Source of the DNA: DATKWD01 sp963704815
GTDB lineage: Bacteria; Actinomycetota; Acidimicrobiia; Acidimicrobiales; Salinilacustritrichaceae
NCBI GenBank assembly: GCA_963704815.1
Contig: CAVPHU010000001.1
Coordinates: 1,302,001-1,366,000 of the forward strand
Length of the DNA stretch: 64,000 bases
Reading direction: 5' to 3'
Below, one piece after another: positions 41,854 to 51,985 of the stretch. The notes beneath the pieces were generated by a model. That model saw nothing but the letters and a program-made list of their open reading frames with translations. It did no database searches and had not been told where the DNA came from. The position numbers and the translations under genes are program-made. Within the stretch, counting starts at the first letter, position 1. The number at the start of each line of letters is the position of its first letter.

Positions 41854-42678
41854 TTCCGGCCCCGTTCGACTACCTCCGGGCCGAGTCGACCGATGCGGCC
41901 CTGGCCGCCCTGGCCGAGCACGGCGACGAAGCCAAGCTGCTGGCCGGCGGGCACTCGTTGCTGCCGCTCATGAAGCTCCGTCTGGCCACCCCGTCGGTGC
42001 TCGTCGACATCGGGCGCATCAGCGACCTGTCCTACATCCGGGCCGACGACGACGAGATCGCCATCGGAGCACTCACACGTCACCGCGAGGTCGAGACCAG
42101 CGAGGTGCTGGCCACAGATGTCCCGTTGCTCGCCCACGCCGCAGGCGAGGTCGGCGACCCCCAGGTCCGGCACCGGGGAACGATCGGTGGCTCGATCGCC
42201 CATGGTGATCCGGCGTCCGATCTGCCCGCGGTGCTGCTCGCACTGGGCGCCACGTTCGAGATCGCCGGACCGGCGGGCCCACGCACCGTCGCCGCACCCG
42301 ACTTCTTCCGACGGCTTCCTCGAAACCGCGGTGGGTGGTGACGAGATGCTCACCGAGATCCGCGTGCCCCGGGTTCCCGACGCCGGCTGGTCGTTCCAGA
42401 AGTTCAACCGGAGAGCTCAGGACTGGGCCATCGTCGGGGTCGCCGCGGTGCTCGCCGACGGGGCACCCGGGGTCGGACTGGTCAACATGGGCTCGCGGCC
42501 GCTCACCGCCGCGAGCACCGAAGCGGCCCTGCTCGACGGCGCATCGGCAGCCGATGCGGCTGCGCTCGCGGATGAGGAGACCGACCCACCCGCCGACCTC
42601 AACGCATCCGAGGAGTTCCGAAGGCACCTGGCGCGGGTGCTGACCGAGCGGGCACTCGACGAGGCGATGGCCCGATGA
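41850..42678 (+). CDS. CoxM-like FAD-binding subunit, one frameshift
   Basis: The frame from the ATG at 41850 gives FDYLRAESTDAALAALAEHG, AKLLAGGHSLLPLMKLRLAT and VRHRGTIGGSIAHGDPASDL, the FAD-binding loops of medium subunits. A one-base indel near 42310 switches to the frame reading GFLETAVGGDEMLTEIRVPR and QDWAIVGVAAVLADGAPGVG, ending at 42678. Corrected length is about 276 residues. It carries FAD and, with CoxS and CoxL, forms a molybdenum hydroxylase. The conserved motifs and overlaps on both sides suggest a sequence error rather than a dead gene. Confidence 0.87.
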
Positions 42679-42968
42679 TCCGACACATCGTCCTGATGGA
42701 GTTCGACGACACGACCGACGAGGCCCACATCGAGGCGCTCGTGGCCGACCTGTCGGCGCTCCCCGACCGAATCGCCGAGATCGAGACCTATGAGGTCCAC
42801 CGCGACGCCGGCCTGGCCGACGGAAATGCCGATGTCGTCGTCATCGGCACGTTCTCCGACCAGGCTGCATGGGAGGTCTACCGAGACCACCCCGAGCACC
42901 TCCGCATCATCGCCGAGCAGATCCGACCCGTCCTGGCCCGACGGTCGGCGGTCCAGACGAGGACCTGA
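42675..42968 (+). CDS. Dabb (stress-responsive A/B barrel) domain protein
   Basis: A 97-residue single-domain protein that starts MIRHIVLMEFDDTTDEAHIE and continues IAEIETYEVHRDAGLADGNA, VVVIGTFSDQAAWEVYRDHP, typical of dimeric alpha-beta barrels annotated as Dabb. These small barrels include polyketide cyclase-like and stress proteins; no substrate is known. It overlaps the CoxM gene by 4 bp, so it is part of the CoxSM transcript. Confidence 0.85.
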   Translation: MIRHIVLMEFDDTTDEAHIEALVADLSALPDRIAEIETYEVHRDAGLADGNADVVVIGTFSDQAAWEVYRDHPEHLRIIAEQIRPVLARRSAVQTRT

Positions 42969-43024
42969 GCGCAGCGGCTAACGCCCTGTACGACGAGCGG
43001 ACCTGCCAAGCTGAGGATCATCCT

Positions 43025-46000
43025 GTGACCGACACTCCACCCCAGAACGCCGTCGATCTCCTCGAAGCCGCTCGGACGAGCTCCGAGGAGATCCGCGCGC
43101 GCGGTCGAGGACGCACGCCGGCTGCGCGAAGACGCTTCGACCATCCGAGCGACGGCGATCGCCGAGGCCGAGCGGGTGCGGAGCGAGATGGAGGAGTTGT
43201 TGGAGGCGGCCAAGGCCGACGCCGACAGCGCTCGGGCCGAGGCCTCCCGCCGGGCCGAGTCGGTGCTCGCATCGGCCGAACGCGAAGCCAAGGCGACCCG
43301 CGAGCGAGCGGCCGCCATCGAACGTGCGGCGCAGGAGCGGGTCGCGAACGCCGAACAGCGGGCCGAGGCCATCATGTCGGTCGCCGAGACCGAGCTCGAG
43401 TCGTCCCAGATCCGTCACGCCGAGCTGAGTGAGACGATCAACCGGACCAAGGAGGACGCCGACGAGGCCCTTCGTGAGGCCGAGGCGATTCGCGATGCGA
43501 GCATCGAGGCCCGCACCAAGGCGCTCGCCGAGATCGAAGGACACCAACGGGCAGCGGCGGCCGAGTCGGAGCAGGCTGCTGCCGAGCTCGCGGCCACCCG
43601 GGACGAAGCGCAGGCGATGCTCGCCGAGGCCGAGGACGTCCGCGCAGCAGCACGCGGCGCGAGGCCGCGGCAACCCGCATCGCGGCCGAGGAGCAGGCCG
43701 CCGCCCGCACCCAGGAGGCCGAGGCTCGGATCGAAGAGAGCGACCGCACGGTGCTCGAAGCCTTCGCCGAGATCTCCCGCCGGCGCGACGAGCTGGATGC
43801 CGAGGTCGACCGCATCCTGGAGGACAGCCGAACCGAGGCCGCCCGACTCGTCGACGAGGCGAGGGAAGACGCGGCCAGTCTCGAGTTGGAGCGGGTCGAG
43901 GCCACCCTCGCCGCGCAGCAGGAAGCGGCCGACAAGGTCGCCGAGGCCGCCGACCGCGAAGCGCGGTCCGAACGCACCCTGCAGCAGGCCGAACAGCGGG
44001 CCGAAGCCCTGCTCGCGGAGACCCGCACCCGGACCGACGAGCTCATCGCCTCAGCCGAGTCCGAAGCCGCGGAACTCCTGGCCACGAAGACCGAACAGGC
44101 CGAAGCCGAAGCGGGCCGGTTGCTCGATCAGGCCCGCACCCGAGCCGACGAGATCATGGAGCAGGCGCTGGCCGAGAGCGAGCAAGCCGCTGCGGCTCGG
44201 CTCGAGGAGCGGCTGCAGGAGGCCGATGCCCAGATCGAACTCCGGATCGCAGCTCAGGATGCCGAGAACGCCGAGACGATCGAGGCTCGCCTGGCCGAAG
44301 TCGACGCCGAGCTCGCCGTGCGAGAAGCCGACGTCGCTCGGCGAATCCAGGCGCTCGAAGCCGCTTCCGAGCAGAGGATCAGCGAGGCCGAGGCCGCCAT
44401 CCAACAACAGCTCGCTGAGACGTCCCGGCTGGGCGAGCTCGCCGAGGAGGAAGCGGCTCGCATTCGTCAGGCCGGCGAGGACGAAGTCGAACAGCTGCTC
44501 GACGCAGCGCGCCTCGAGGCCGATGCGTTGCTCGATGCCGCGCACGACCGGGTCCGTGACTACGAGGACACGGCCACGCAGGAGGCGACCGAGCGCATCA
44601 CTGCGCTCGAGGACCGGCACGCCGAGCTGAAGGACGAGGTGGCGGCCGACATCGCCGACCGGATGCGCGATGCCACGGCGCAGCGCGACGAGGCGGCGCA
44701 GATCGCCGAGCAGGCCCGGGCCGACGCGGCGGCGGCCATGGAACAGGCCGAGCGCGTCTGCCAGGAGGCCATCGAGGAGGCCGAGCGCGAGGCCGCCGCG
44801 CTCCTCGAGGAGATCCGTGCGAACGGCCGCCGCGAGGCCGACGCCCTGATGGCCGAGGCCCGGGCGGAGCGCGACGAGTTGCTCGCCGAGGCCGAGCAGC
44901 AGGCGAGCCACACGCGCGCTGAGGCAACCGCCATCCGAGCCAGCGCCGAGGCTGCCGCCGACGAGGCGGCCGAGGCGGCCGAGGCGGTCGTGGCCGAGGC
45001 TCGATCCGAGGCCGACCTCATCCGTGGCCAGTTCGCCGACGAGGCCGAACACCTCGTCGCGGAGGCACGGCAGGCCGCCGAGGCGATCCGCCTCCGCGCC
45101 CAGGAGATGTCCGACGACGCCGAACGCATCCTCGAGGACGCCCAACGGCGCGCGGCCGAGTCCGACGAGTCCTCGCTCCGCGAACTCGCCGATGCGCAGC
45201 AACGAGCGACGAGCATCGTGGCCGCCGCCGAGGCACGGAGCGCCCACCTCGTCTCCGACAGCGTCCGGACGGCCGAACAACGAGCAGCCGACGCCGAGAA
45301 CCGTGCGGCCGAGATCCTCGAGCAGGCACGGGCCGAGGCCGCCGAACTCGAGCGCCGTGCGGCGGCCGAAGCGTCGGTCGAGGCCCGCAACGTCGTGGCG
45401 AACGGGGCCAGGCGGGCCGCCGAGATGACCGGCTCAGCCGAAGCCGAAGCCGCGGCGACCCGAGCGGCGGCAACCCGGGAAGCAGCACGGATCGAGGAGG
45501 AGGCCAACCAGAACGCGAAGCGCACCCTCACCACGGCGTTGCTGTCAGCCGAGGAGGAGATCGAGGCCGAGAGCATCCGCCGCACCGAGGCCATGATCGC
45601 CGGCGCCCGAGCCCAGATGAACGAGGAGCGCCAAGCCACCCTCGATGCCGCCCGAGAGCGGGCCGAATCGGCGGGCAGCGCGATGATCGCGGCGGCCGAG
45701 GACGAAGCCGCCGCTGTGGTCGCCGCCGCAGAGCGACGGGCCGCCCAGATCGCCCGCAGGATCGAAGCAGATCGGACCGCAGCCAACGACCAGGCGGCCG
45801 CCACGGTCGACGATGCCGAGCGGGAAGCGGCCCGCCTTCGACGCGAAGCCGAAGCGTTCCGGGTGAAGCAGGTCGAGGCGGCCGAGGCGCGAGCCGACGA
45901 GGTGCGAGCATCGGTCCGGAGCGAGATCTCCGAGGTCAAGGAACTGGTCGCCATGCGCTCCGAGATCGAGCGACTCCTCGCCGATTCCGACGGCGTGGCC

Positions 46001-46138
46001 CAACGACTCGACGCCGCCCGCAGCTCCCTCGCCCAGCTCGGCTCGGCCGAGCAAGCGACCGAAGCCGAGACCGAGACCACCGACGCCGACGACGCCGACC
46101 GGGCGCCAGAGGATGCGGACGCGCGGACGGACGACTGA
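43025..46138 (+). CDS. Giant Ala/Glu/Arg-rich coiled-coil protein, two frameshifts
   Basis: About 1,037 residues from the GTG at 43025-43027, read in three frame segments (shifts near 43098 and 43655 that cancel each other). After a short N-terminus (TDTPPQNAVDLLEAARTSSE), nearly the entire length is uninterrupted coiled coil with A/E/R/Q heptads, e.g. RTEAARLVDEAREDAASLEL and the near C-terminal EISEVKELVAMRSEIERLLA. There is no membrane helix, signal peptide or catalytic domain. The length and composition recall filament-forming cytoskeletal proteins of actinobacteria (Scy/FilP type) or DivIVA-like scaffolds, but I see no diagnostic domain. It ends in an acidic tail. Confidence 0.75.
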
Positions 46139-46147
46139 CCGACGAGC

Positions 46148-46822
46148 TCAGCTCCGCTCGAGCCGCCATCCGTCGGCGTACATCCAGAGTCGGTGCCGGG
46201 GGCCGTCGACCGCCGGATCGCTGGTGTCGTAGCCGGCGTCGCCGTGCCACATGGCGACGGCCCCACCGTCGACCTCGCGCCAGTGGGTCACGTAGCGCGG
46301 CACGTCACGGTGGCGACCCGCCCAGGCCATCGCGTCGGCGCCGGTGCCGAACCCGCTCAGATCGTGCAGCGTCACCCAGGTGGGTGGCGCCAGTTCGATC
46401 GTGCCGGCATCGCGCTCCTCGAGCACCCGCCGAGCACTGAGCCAGCGGTGCTCGTCGATCTCGCCACCGTCGACCAACACGTCGCCGTCGGCCCCGGACG
46501 GCAGCGGGGCGAGGAAGAACCAGGTCGCGAACCGCCGCGGGATCACCGGTGGCGGCTCCCAGTGGGCGAAGGGTGCCAGCACGTCGGGCGACAGGACGAG
46601 GTCGGCCTCCTCGGCGGCCTCGCGCACCGCACACCGTCGCGCCGTGAGCTCCTCGTCGCCGGCATCGTCGGCCGGATCGACCTTGCCGCCGGGAAACGCC
46701 CACATCCCGCCGAACGCGATCTTGGAGTTCCGGCGGAGCATGAGGGTCTCGACGCCATCAGGGCCGTCGCGGACCACGACGACCGTCGCCGCGGGAACGG
46801 CCGGCGGCAACTCGTCGTTCAT
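46148..46822 (-). CDS. Nudix hydrolase
   Basis: A 224-residue protein from the ATG at 46820-46822. The Nudix box is present with an insertion: MWAFPGGKVDPADDAGDEEL, then REAAEEADLVLSPD. The flanking region VIPRRFATWFFLAPLPSG resembles the acyl-CoA- or NAD-pyrophosphatase subgroups. The substrate is not predictable. It is translationally coupled to the CoxL gene (ATGA overlap, 46819-46822), which suggests a link to cofactor or nucleotide housekeeping of the hydroxylase. Confidence 0.88.
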   Translation of the reverse strand: MNDELPPAVPAATVVVVRDGPDGVETLMLRRNSKIAFGGMWAFPGGKVDPADDAGDEELTARRCAVREAAEEADLVLSPDVLAPFAHWEPPPVIPRRFATWFFLAPLPSGADGDVLVDGGEIDEHRWLSARRVLEERDAGTIELAPPTWVTLHDLSGFGTGADAMAWAGRHRDVPRYVTHWREVDGGAVAMWHGDAGYDTSDPAVDGPRHRLWMYADGWRLERS

Positions 46823-49083
46823 CTCGCGTTGATGGCTCGCCACACCCGCTCGGGTGAGGCCGGCATGTCGAGGTGCCGGATGCCGAAATGGCTCAGGGCG
46901 TCCACCACCGCGCTCTGGATGGCCGGGGTGGCGCCGATGGTTCCCGACTCCCCGATCCCCTTGGCGCCGAGCCGGTTGACCGGCGTCGGCGTCTCCTGGG
47001 TCAGCAGCTCGAAGCTCGGCAACTCGGTGGCACTGATGATGGCGTAGTCGGCGAAGTTCGAAGTGACCGGATTGCCGTCCTCGTCGTAGCTCACCTCTTC
47101 GAGCAAGGCCTGGGCCGCCCCCTGCGCGATCCCACCGTGGCGTTGTCCTTCGACCAACAACGGGTTCAGGATCCTGCCTGCGTCGTCGGCGGTGACGATG
47201 CGGTCGAGCCGAACCGCGCCGGTGCCGGAGTCCACCTCGACCACCGCCAGGTGGGCGCCGAACGGGAACGTCGGGCTCGGCGCCTGGAAGTCGGCTTCGA
47301 CACGCAACCCGTCCTCACCGGCCGCCGTCGCGACCTCGGCCCAGGTCTTGGTCAGCGCCGGCGTTCCGGCCACGTGGAAGCCCCCGCCCACCTTGTCGAG
47401 CACGATGTCGGTCGCCGCGGCCTCGAACAGGTCGGCCGCCAGCTCACGAGCACGCTCCACGGTCTCCTCGCTCGCCTGGAGGATGGCCGAACCGCCCAGT
47501 TGCAGTGACCGCGAGCCGAAGGTCCCCACACCCTTGGTGACCTCGTCGGTGTCGCCGTGGCGAACCTCGATCGCGTCGATGGGGATGCCCAACTCGTCGC
47601 TCGCGATCATGGCGAACGCGGTGTGGTGGCCCTGCCCGTGTGAGGAACTCCCGGTGAACACGGTCGCCGTGCCATCGGGGTTGATCTCGACGCGGCCGTA
47701 CTCGCCTCCCGCACTCGGGCCGGCGGTGACCTCGACGTAGACCGACACGCCGATGCCGAGCAGCAGGGAGGAACCGCTCTCGCGACGGCGGGCCTGCTCC
47801 TGTCGGAGGGCGCCGTAGTCGGCGGCCTCGAGCACGAGGTCGAGGCTCCGCTCGTAGTCACCCACGTCGTACACCGTGCCGACCGGTGTCGTGTAGGGAA
47901 AGGCATCGGATCCGATCAGGTTCTTGCGCCGCACGTCCACGGCATCGAGTCCGATCTCGGCGGCGAACAGGTCCATCGCCCGCTCGATGGCGGCGGTGGC
48001 CTCCGGCCGGCCCGCCCCTCGGTAGGCCACGGTCGGCGTGGTGTTGGTGACGACCGAGCGGGCGTCGAACTCGACGTGCTCGATCGTGTAGACGCCACTC
48101 GCCATGGACCGAGTGAGGAACGGCAACGTCGTCCCCATCATCGGGTAGGCGCCGGCCTCCTGGACCACGTGGAGCCGGTAGTGGGTGACGGTTCCGTCGC
48201 GCCGGCCGCCGATCTCGATGGTCTGGTGCTGACCCCGTCCGTGGCCCATCCCGACCATGTTCTCGGACCTGGTCTCGGTCCACCGGACCGGCCGTCCGAC
48301 CCGGCGAGCCAGCCAGCCGAGAAGCTGCTCTTCGGGGTAGGTCCCGATCTTGGGGCCGAAGCCACCGCCGACGTCGGGGGCGATGACGTGCATCCGGGCG
48401 ACGTCGATGCCGAGGAACCCTGCGATCGTGTCTCGTGCCTGCTGAGGCGCCTGGGTGCTCACCCACTGGTGGAGCCGCCCGTCCTCGCTCCAGGCCGCCG
48501 CACTGGACCGCACCTCGAGAGGACACCCAGCGAGGCGCTGGTTGAGCACCTGTTCGGTCACCACGACTTCGCACTCGTCGAAGAAGTCGTCGGTGGTGCC
48601 GAACGCGAGCGTGAGCGCGACGTTGGTTCCGACGTCGGGAAACAGCAGGTTGTCGTCGGCCAGGGCTTCGTCGACGTCGATGACGGCGGGCAGAGGCTCG
48701 TAGTCGGGCCAGATCAGCTCGGCGGCGTCGGCGCCCTGCTCCGGGGTCTCGGACACGACTGCCGCCACGAGCTCACCGACGAAGCGTACGCGGCCGTCGG
48801 CGAGCGGCGGCCGGGCGAACCCGGCGTCGATGATGCCGCTGGGAGCGATCGGCGCGAGGTCGTCGAGGTCCGAGGCGGTGAACACGCCGAGCACTCCCGG
48901 CATCTCGCGGGCGTCGGCCACGTCGGTCTCGCCGATCTCGGCGTGGGCCATCAGGGCCCGGACGTACGTCACGTGGGCTGCCCCGTCGAGCAGCCGATGA
49001 CGCAGGTCGCCGGTGTACTCGCCGCCCGTGGTGAGGAACTTCGGATCCTCGCTTCGAAGCACCCGGTTGCCGAACACGCTCAT
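46819..49083 (-). CDS. CoxL form II-type molybdopterin-binding subunit
   Basis: A 754-residue large subunit from the ATG at 49081-49083. Family blocks are FGNRVLRSEDPKFLTTGGEY, HVIAPDVGGGFGPKIGTYPE, HGQGHHTAFAMIASDELGIP and the C-terminal GAKGIGESGTIGATPAIQSA, whose Glu is the catalytic base. The active-site loop reads AYRGAGR, the form II signature, not the AYXCSFR of confirmed CO oxidisers. So it is a xanthine-oxidase-family hydroxylase of uncertain substrate; CO oxidation is not established. Subunits S and M are on the other strand 4-7 kb away. Nudix follows. Confidence 0.92.
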   Translation of the reverse strand: MSVFGNRVLRSEDPKFLTTGGEYTGDLRHRLLDGAAHVTYVRALMAHAEIGETDVADAREMPGVLGVFTASDLDDLAPIAPSGIIDAGFARPPLADGRVRFVGELVAAVVSETPEQGADAAELIWPDYEPLPAVIDVDEALADDNLLFPDVGTNVALTLAFGTTDDFFDECEVVVTEQVLNQRLAGCPLEVRSSAAAWSEDGRLHQWVSTQAPQQARDTIAGFLGIDVARMHVIAPDVGGGFGPKIGTYPEEQLLGWLARRVGRPVRWTETRSENMVGMGHGRGQHQTIEIGGRRDGTVTHYRLHVVQEAGAYPMMGTTLPFLTRSMASGVYTIEHVEFDARSVVTNTTPTVAYRGAGRPEATAAIERAMDLFAAEIGLDAVDVRRKNLIGSDAFPYTTPVGTVYDVGDYERSLDLVLEAADYGALRQEQARRRESGSSLLLGIGVSVYVEVTAGPSAGGEYGRVEINPDGTATVFTGSSSHGQGHHTAFAMIASDELGIPIDAIEVRHGDTDEVTKGVGTFGSRSLQLGGSAILQASEETVERARELAADLFEAAATDIVLDKVGGGFHVAGTPALTKTWAEVATAAGEDGLRVEADFQAPSPTFPFGAHLAVVEVDSGTGAVRLDRIVTADDAGRILNPLLVEGQRHGGIAQGAAQALLEEVSYDEDGNPVTSNFADYAIISATELPSFELLTQETPTPVNRLGAKGIGESGTIGATPAIQSAVVDALSHFGIRHLDMPASPERVWRAINAR

Positions 49084-49137
49084 CGCGGCCAACGTAGTTG
49101 TTGGCACCGAGGGGATCGCCCGGAAACCGGGCGCCGC

Positions 49138-49527
49138 TCAGCCGGGTGTCGGCTCGCTTGGCTGGGCCGAGACGGCGGTGTCGGCCGCCGGTTCGGGATC
49201 ACCGTCGGGGTCACCGACGAGCCAGAACTCGGGCAGATCGACCGGTGGAAGCGGTGCGCGGAGCACGATGTAGGACTCCTCGCCCGGCATCACCAGTCCG
49301 TGGTCGTCGCGGGCGAGCCGCTCGATCTCCTCGTCGGAGTCGAGCGCGGCCGCCCGCGCCTCGAGTTCGGCCGTCTCGGTCTGGAGGACCGCGAGGCGTT
49401 CCTCGGCGCGATCGGTGGCGTCCTGCTGCGCGAGATAGGTGCGGGTCGGGAAGACCCCGAAGACCAGGACACCGAGGACGGCCACGACCATCACGACCTG
49501 CACGACGCGACGCAGGATCGACGTCAT
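49138..49527 (-). CDS. Septum formation initiator (FtsB/DivIC-like)
   Basis: A 129-residue membrane protein. A single N-terminal helix (VVQVVMVVAVLGVLVFGV) is followed by a coiled coil (ATDRAEERLAVLQTETAELE), and EIERLARDDHGLVMPGEESY is the FtsB/DivIC conserved segment. The C-terminal tail is Pro/acidic. In actinobacteria the gene commonly follows enolase, as here with a 4-bp overlap. It acts in the divisome with FtsL and FtsQ. Confidence 0.88.
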   Translation of the reverse strand: MTSILRRVVQVVMVVAVLGVLVFGVFPTRTYLAQQDATDRAEERLAVLQTETAELEARAAALDSDEEIERLARDDHGLVMPGEESYIVLRAPLPPVDLPEFWLVGDPDGDPEPAADTAVSAQPSEPTPG

Positions 49528-50804
49528 GGGTGCCTCGAGAGCGCGTCGCGCCCCCGGAAGGCGGCGGCTTCACCGAGGTCGGCCTCGATGCGCAGCAACT
49601 GGTTGTACTTCGCCACCCGGTCCGATCGTGCAGGCGCCCCCGTCTTGATCTGGCCGCAGTTGGTGGCGACCGCGAGATCGGCGATGGTGCTGTCCTCGGT
49701 CTCGCCGGATCGATGCGACATCACCGACGTGTAGGCCGCCCGTCCGGCCAGATCGACGGTGTCGAGGGTCTCGCTGAGCGTCCCGATCTGGTTGACCTTG
49801 ATCAGGATCGAGTTGGCGATGCCGTCATCGATGCCGCGCGTGAGGCGCTCGACGTTGGTGACGAAGAGGTCGTCGCCGACCAGCTGCACCCGATCTCCGA
49901 TGGCGGCGGTGAGCGAGGCCCAGCCGTCCCAGTCCTCTTCGTCCATCCCGTCCTCGAGCGACACGATCGGGTACCGGTTGCACAGGTCGGCGAGGTAGTC
50001 CGACATCTCGGCCGGGGTCAACGAACGACCCTCGCCGGCGAGGTGATAGCTCCCGTCCGAGAAGATCTCGCTCGTCGCCGCATCCATGGCGATGGCGATC
50101 TCGTCGCCCGGCATCCGCCCGGCCCGCTCGATCGCCTGGATCAGCACCTGGACGGCTTCCTCGTTGCTCGCCAGGTTCGGGGCGAATCCACCCTCGTCGC
50201 CGACGGCGGTCGACAGGTTGCGATCGGCGAGGACCGCCTTGAGCTCGTGATAGGTCTCCACTCCCCAGCGCAAGGCCTCGGAGAAGCTGGCGGCACCGAC
50301 GGGCATGATCATGAACTCCTGGAGGTCCACGTTGTTGTCGGCGTGTGCGCCCCCGTTGAGGACGTTGAGCATCGGCACGGGAAGGACGTGGGCATGGGTG
50401 CCCCCGACGTACCGGTAGAGCGGGAGCCCGACCTCGTCGGCCGCGGCGCGGGCCGTGGCGAGCGAGACGCCGAGCATGGCATTGGCACCGAGTCGGGCCT
50501 TGTTGTCGGTGCCGTCGAGGTCGATGAGCAGCCGGTCGAGATCGCGCTGCGCGGTGCCTTCGACGCCGACCACGGCTTCGCGGATCTCGCCGTTCACGTG
50601 CCCGACGGCCTGCCGGACCCCTCGGCCACCGAACCGGTCACCGCCGTCACGGAGCTCGACGGCCTCGAACCGGCCGGTCGAGGCCCCCGAGGGAACCATC
50701 GCTCGCCCCGAGGCACCCGACACCAGCGTCACGTCGACCTCGACGGTCGGATTCCCTCGGGAATCGAGCACCTCGCGCCCTGCGATGTCTTCGATCCGGC
50801 TCAC
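49524..50804 (-). CDS. eno: Enolase (phosphopyruvate hydratase)
   Basis: A 426-residue protein with the full enolase signature: DSRGNPTVEVDV, GASTGRFEAVELRDG, NVLNGGAHADNNVDLQEFM, SLEDGMDEEDWDGW, the metal-ligand acids in GDDLFVTN, and HRSGETEDSTIADLAVATNC with KTGAPARSDRVAKYNQ. It converts 2-phosphoglycerate to phosphoenolpyruvate in glycolysis. It overlaps ftsB by 4 bp. A 119-bp gap upstream contains a short repeat. Confidence 0.98.
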   Translation of the reverse strand: MSRIEDIAGREVLDSRGNPTVEVDVTLVSGASGRAMVPSGASTGRFEAVELRDGGDRFGGRGVRQAVGHVNGEIREAVVGVEGTAQRDLDRLLIDLDGTDNKARLGANAMLGVSLATARAAADEVGLPLYRYVGGTHAHVLPVPMLNVLNGGAHADNNVDLQEFMIMPVGAASFSEALRWGVETYHELKAVLADRNLSTAVGDEGGFAPNLASNEEAVQVLIQAIERAGRMPGDEIAIAMDAATSEIFSDGSYHLAGEGRSLTPAEMSDYLADLCNRYPIVSLEDGMDEEDWDGWASLTAAIGDRVQLVGDDLFVTNVERLTRGIDDGIANSILIKVNQIGTLSETLDTVDLAGRAAYTSVMSHRSGETEDSTIADLAVATNCGQIKTGAPARSDRVAKYNQLLRIEADLGEAAAFRGRDALSRHP

Positions 50805-50830
50805 GCGGTTCTCCCCTGGCCTTCTGTGCC

Positions 50831-50870
50831 GTTGCTGATGGTGCTGATGTTGTTGCTGATGTTGCTGGTG
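50831..50870. repeat. Short tandem repeat of GTTGCTGAT-type units upstream of enolase
   Basis: GTTGCTGATG, GTGCTGATGT, TGTTGCTGAT and GTTGCTGGTG follow one another in the 119-bp gap between the mazG and enolase genes. This is a degenerate 9-10 bp repeat with pure purine/pyrimidine bias. It lies in the enolase leader (minus strand), where slippage could affect expression. Nothing else in the gap is recognisable. Confidence 0.6.
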
Positions 50871-50923
50871 TGAGAGGTGAGGGGCACGTTACTCCTGAGG
50901 GGCGGGTCACCCAAGCAGCAGCT

Positions 50924-51985
50924 TCAGCGGACCGAGTCGTCGCCTCCGGCCTCACGCTCGGCGACCTTGGCGGCCTTCCAGAGCACCGTCGCCTCTTCGG
51001 GCGTCGTGGCGGTCTGGTCACCGAACACATGGGGGTGCCGGCGAACGAGCTTGGCCTGGATGCCGCGGATGACCGACGCCAGATCGAACCAGCCTGCCTC
51101 GGCCCCGAGCGTGGCGTGGATGACGACCTGGAACAACAGGTCGCCGAGCTCGGACTCGAGGGCACGGATCTCGGCCTCGCTCGGATCGTCGCCGAGGGCG
51201 TCGATCGCCTCGACGACCTCGGCCGCTTCCTCGAGGGCGAAGGGGCGGAGGCTCTCGTGGGTCTGCACCCGGTCCCATGGGCACTCGAGCCGGAGCCGGA
51301 GCGCCACCTCGGAGAAGGCCGCCATGGCCGAGGACACATCCAGCGGGAGGCCCGGGATCCAGAGCGAGGTGAGGTGGTCGGGCTCGAACGCCCGGTCGAG
51401 ATCGTCCCAGCTCACGTCGAACACGACCTCGTCGGGGCCGCCCAGACGCTGGAGCACGGTCACGGTCGGCCCCTCGTCGACGCTGACCTTGATGTCCGAG
51501 AGCACATGCCGTTGGTCGCACTGGCCCACCAGGAGCGGGCCGGGCCGACCCGCCGCCTCGGCCGCGAATCGCCGACCGTCGATCAGGCTGACGCCGGCCG
51601 CGACCGGGTCGACCCCCAGGGTGGTCCAGGTCAGGTCACAGAAGCTGAGGGCCGGCACGATCAGCGTCTCGACCCGAGCGTCGGCTCGGAGGAGCTCGAC
51701 GGTGTGCTCGGCCACGGCCGGGGAGCCCGGGACCGCGTAGAGCACGTCGCCGTGCGGGCCGGCGACCTCGACGAGCCGGTCGACGATGCCGCGGTAGACC
51801 GCGTCGAACGTGGCCGATCGCTCGTAGAGGTCGTCGAAGCTCTCGGCGTCCGGAACGACCGAGGCCGCCGGGTGGCGCCGAGTGCGGAGGAACCGAGGAC
51901 GGTCGACCGCGATCTGGGTTCGGGCGGCCTCGGTGAGCAGATCGGGCCCGGCCGGACCGAGCCCCACGACCACGACCCGGGTCAT
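50924..51985 (-). CDS. mazG: MazG nucleotide pyrophosphohydrolase with N-terminal YabN-type methylase domain
   Basis: A 353-residue fusion from the ATG at 51983-51985. The N-terminal tetrapyrrole-methylase-like domain (about 1-210) has VVVVGLGPAGPDLLTEAART and YAVPGSPAVAEHTVELL. The C-terminal MazG domain includes CPWDRVQTHESLRPFALEEA, the metal-binding EEAAEVVEA and the ELGDLLFQVV motif. This fusion is the YabN/MazG architecture that cleaves nucleoside triphosphates and sanitises nucleotide pools. It overlaps the upstream lipoprotein gene by 4 bp. Confidence 0.92.
   Translation of the reverse strand: MTRVVVVGLGPAGPDLLTEAARTQIAVDRPRFLRTRRHPAASVVPDAESFDDLYERSATFDAVYRGIVDRLVEVAGPHGDVLYAVPGSPAVAEHTVELLRADARVETLIVPALSFCDLTWTTLGVDPVAAGVSLIDGRRFAAEAAGRPGPLLVGQCDQRHVLSDIKVSVDEGPTVTVLQRLGGPDEVVFDVSWDDLDRAFEPDHLTSLWIPGLPLDVSSAMAAFSEVALRLRLECPWDRVQTHESLRPFALEEAAEVVEAIDALGDDPSEAEIRALESELGDLLFQVVIHATLGAEAGWFDLASVIRGIQAKLVRRHPHVFGDQTATTPEEATVLWKAAKVAEREAGGDDSVR

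Noticed and set aside
49098..50873. A 591-residue plus-strand ORF antisense to enolase
   Set aside because: Enolase and FtsB on the minus strand are unambiguous; the antisense frame has no domain pattern.
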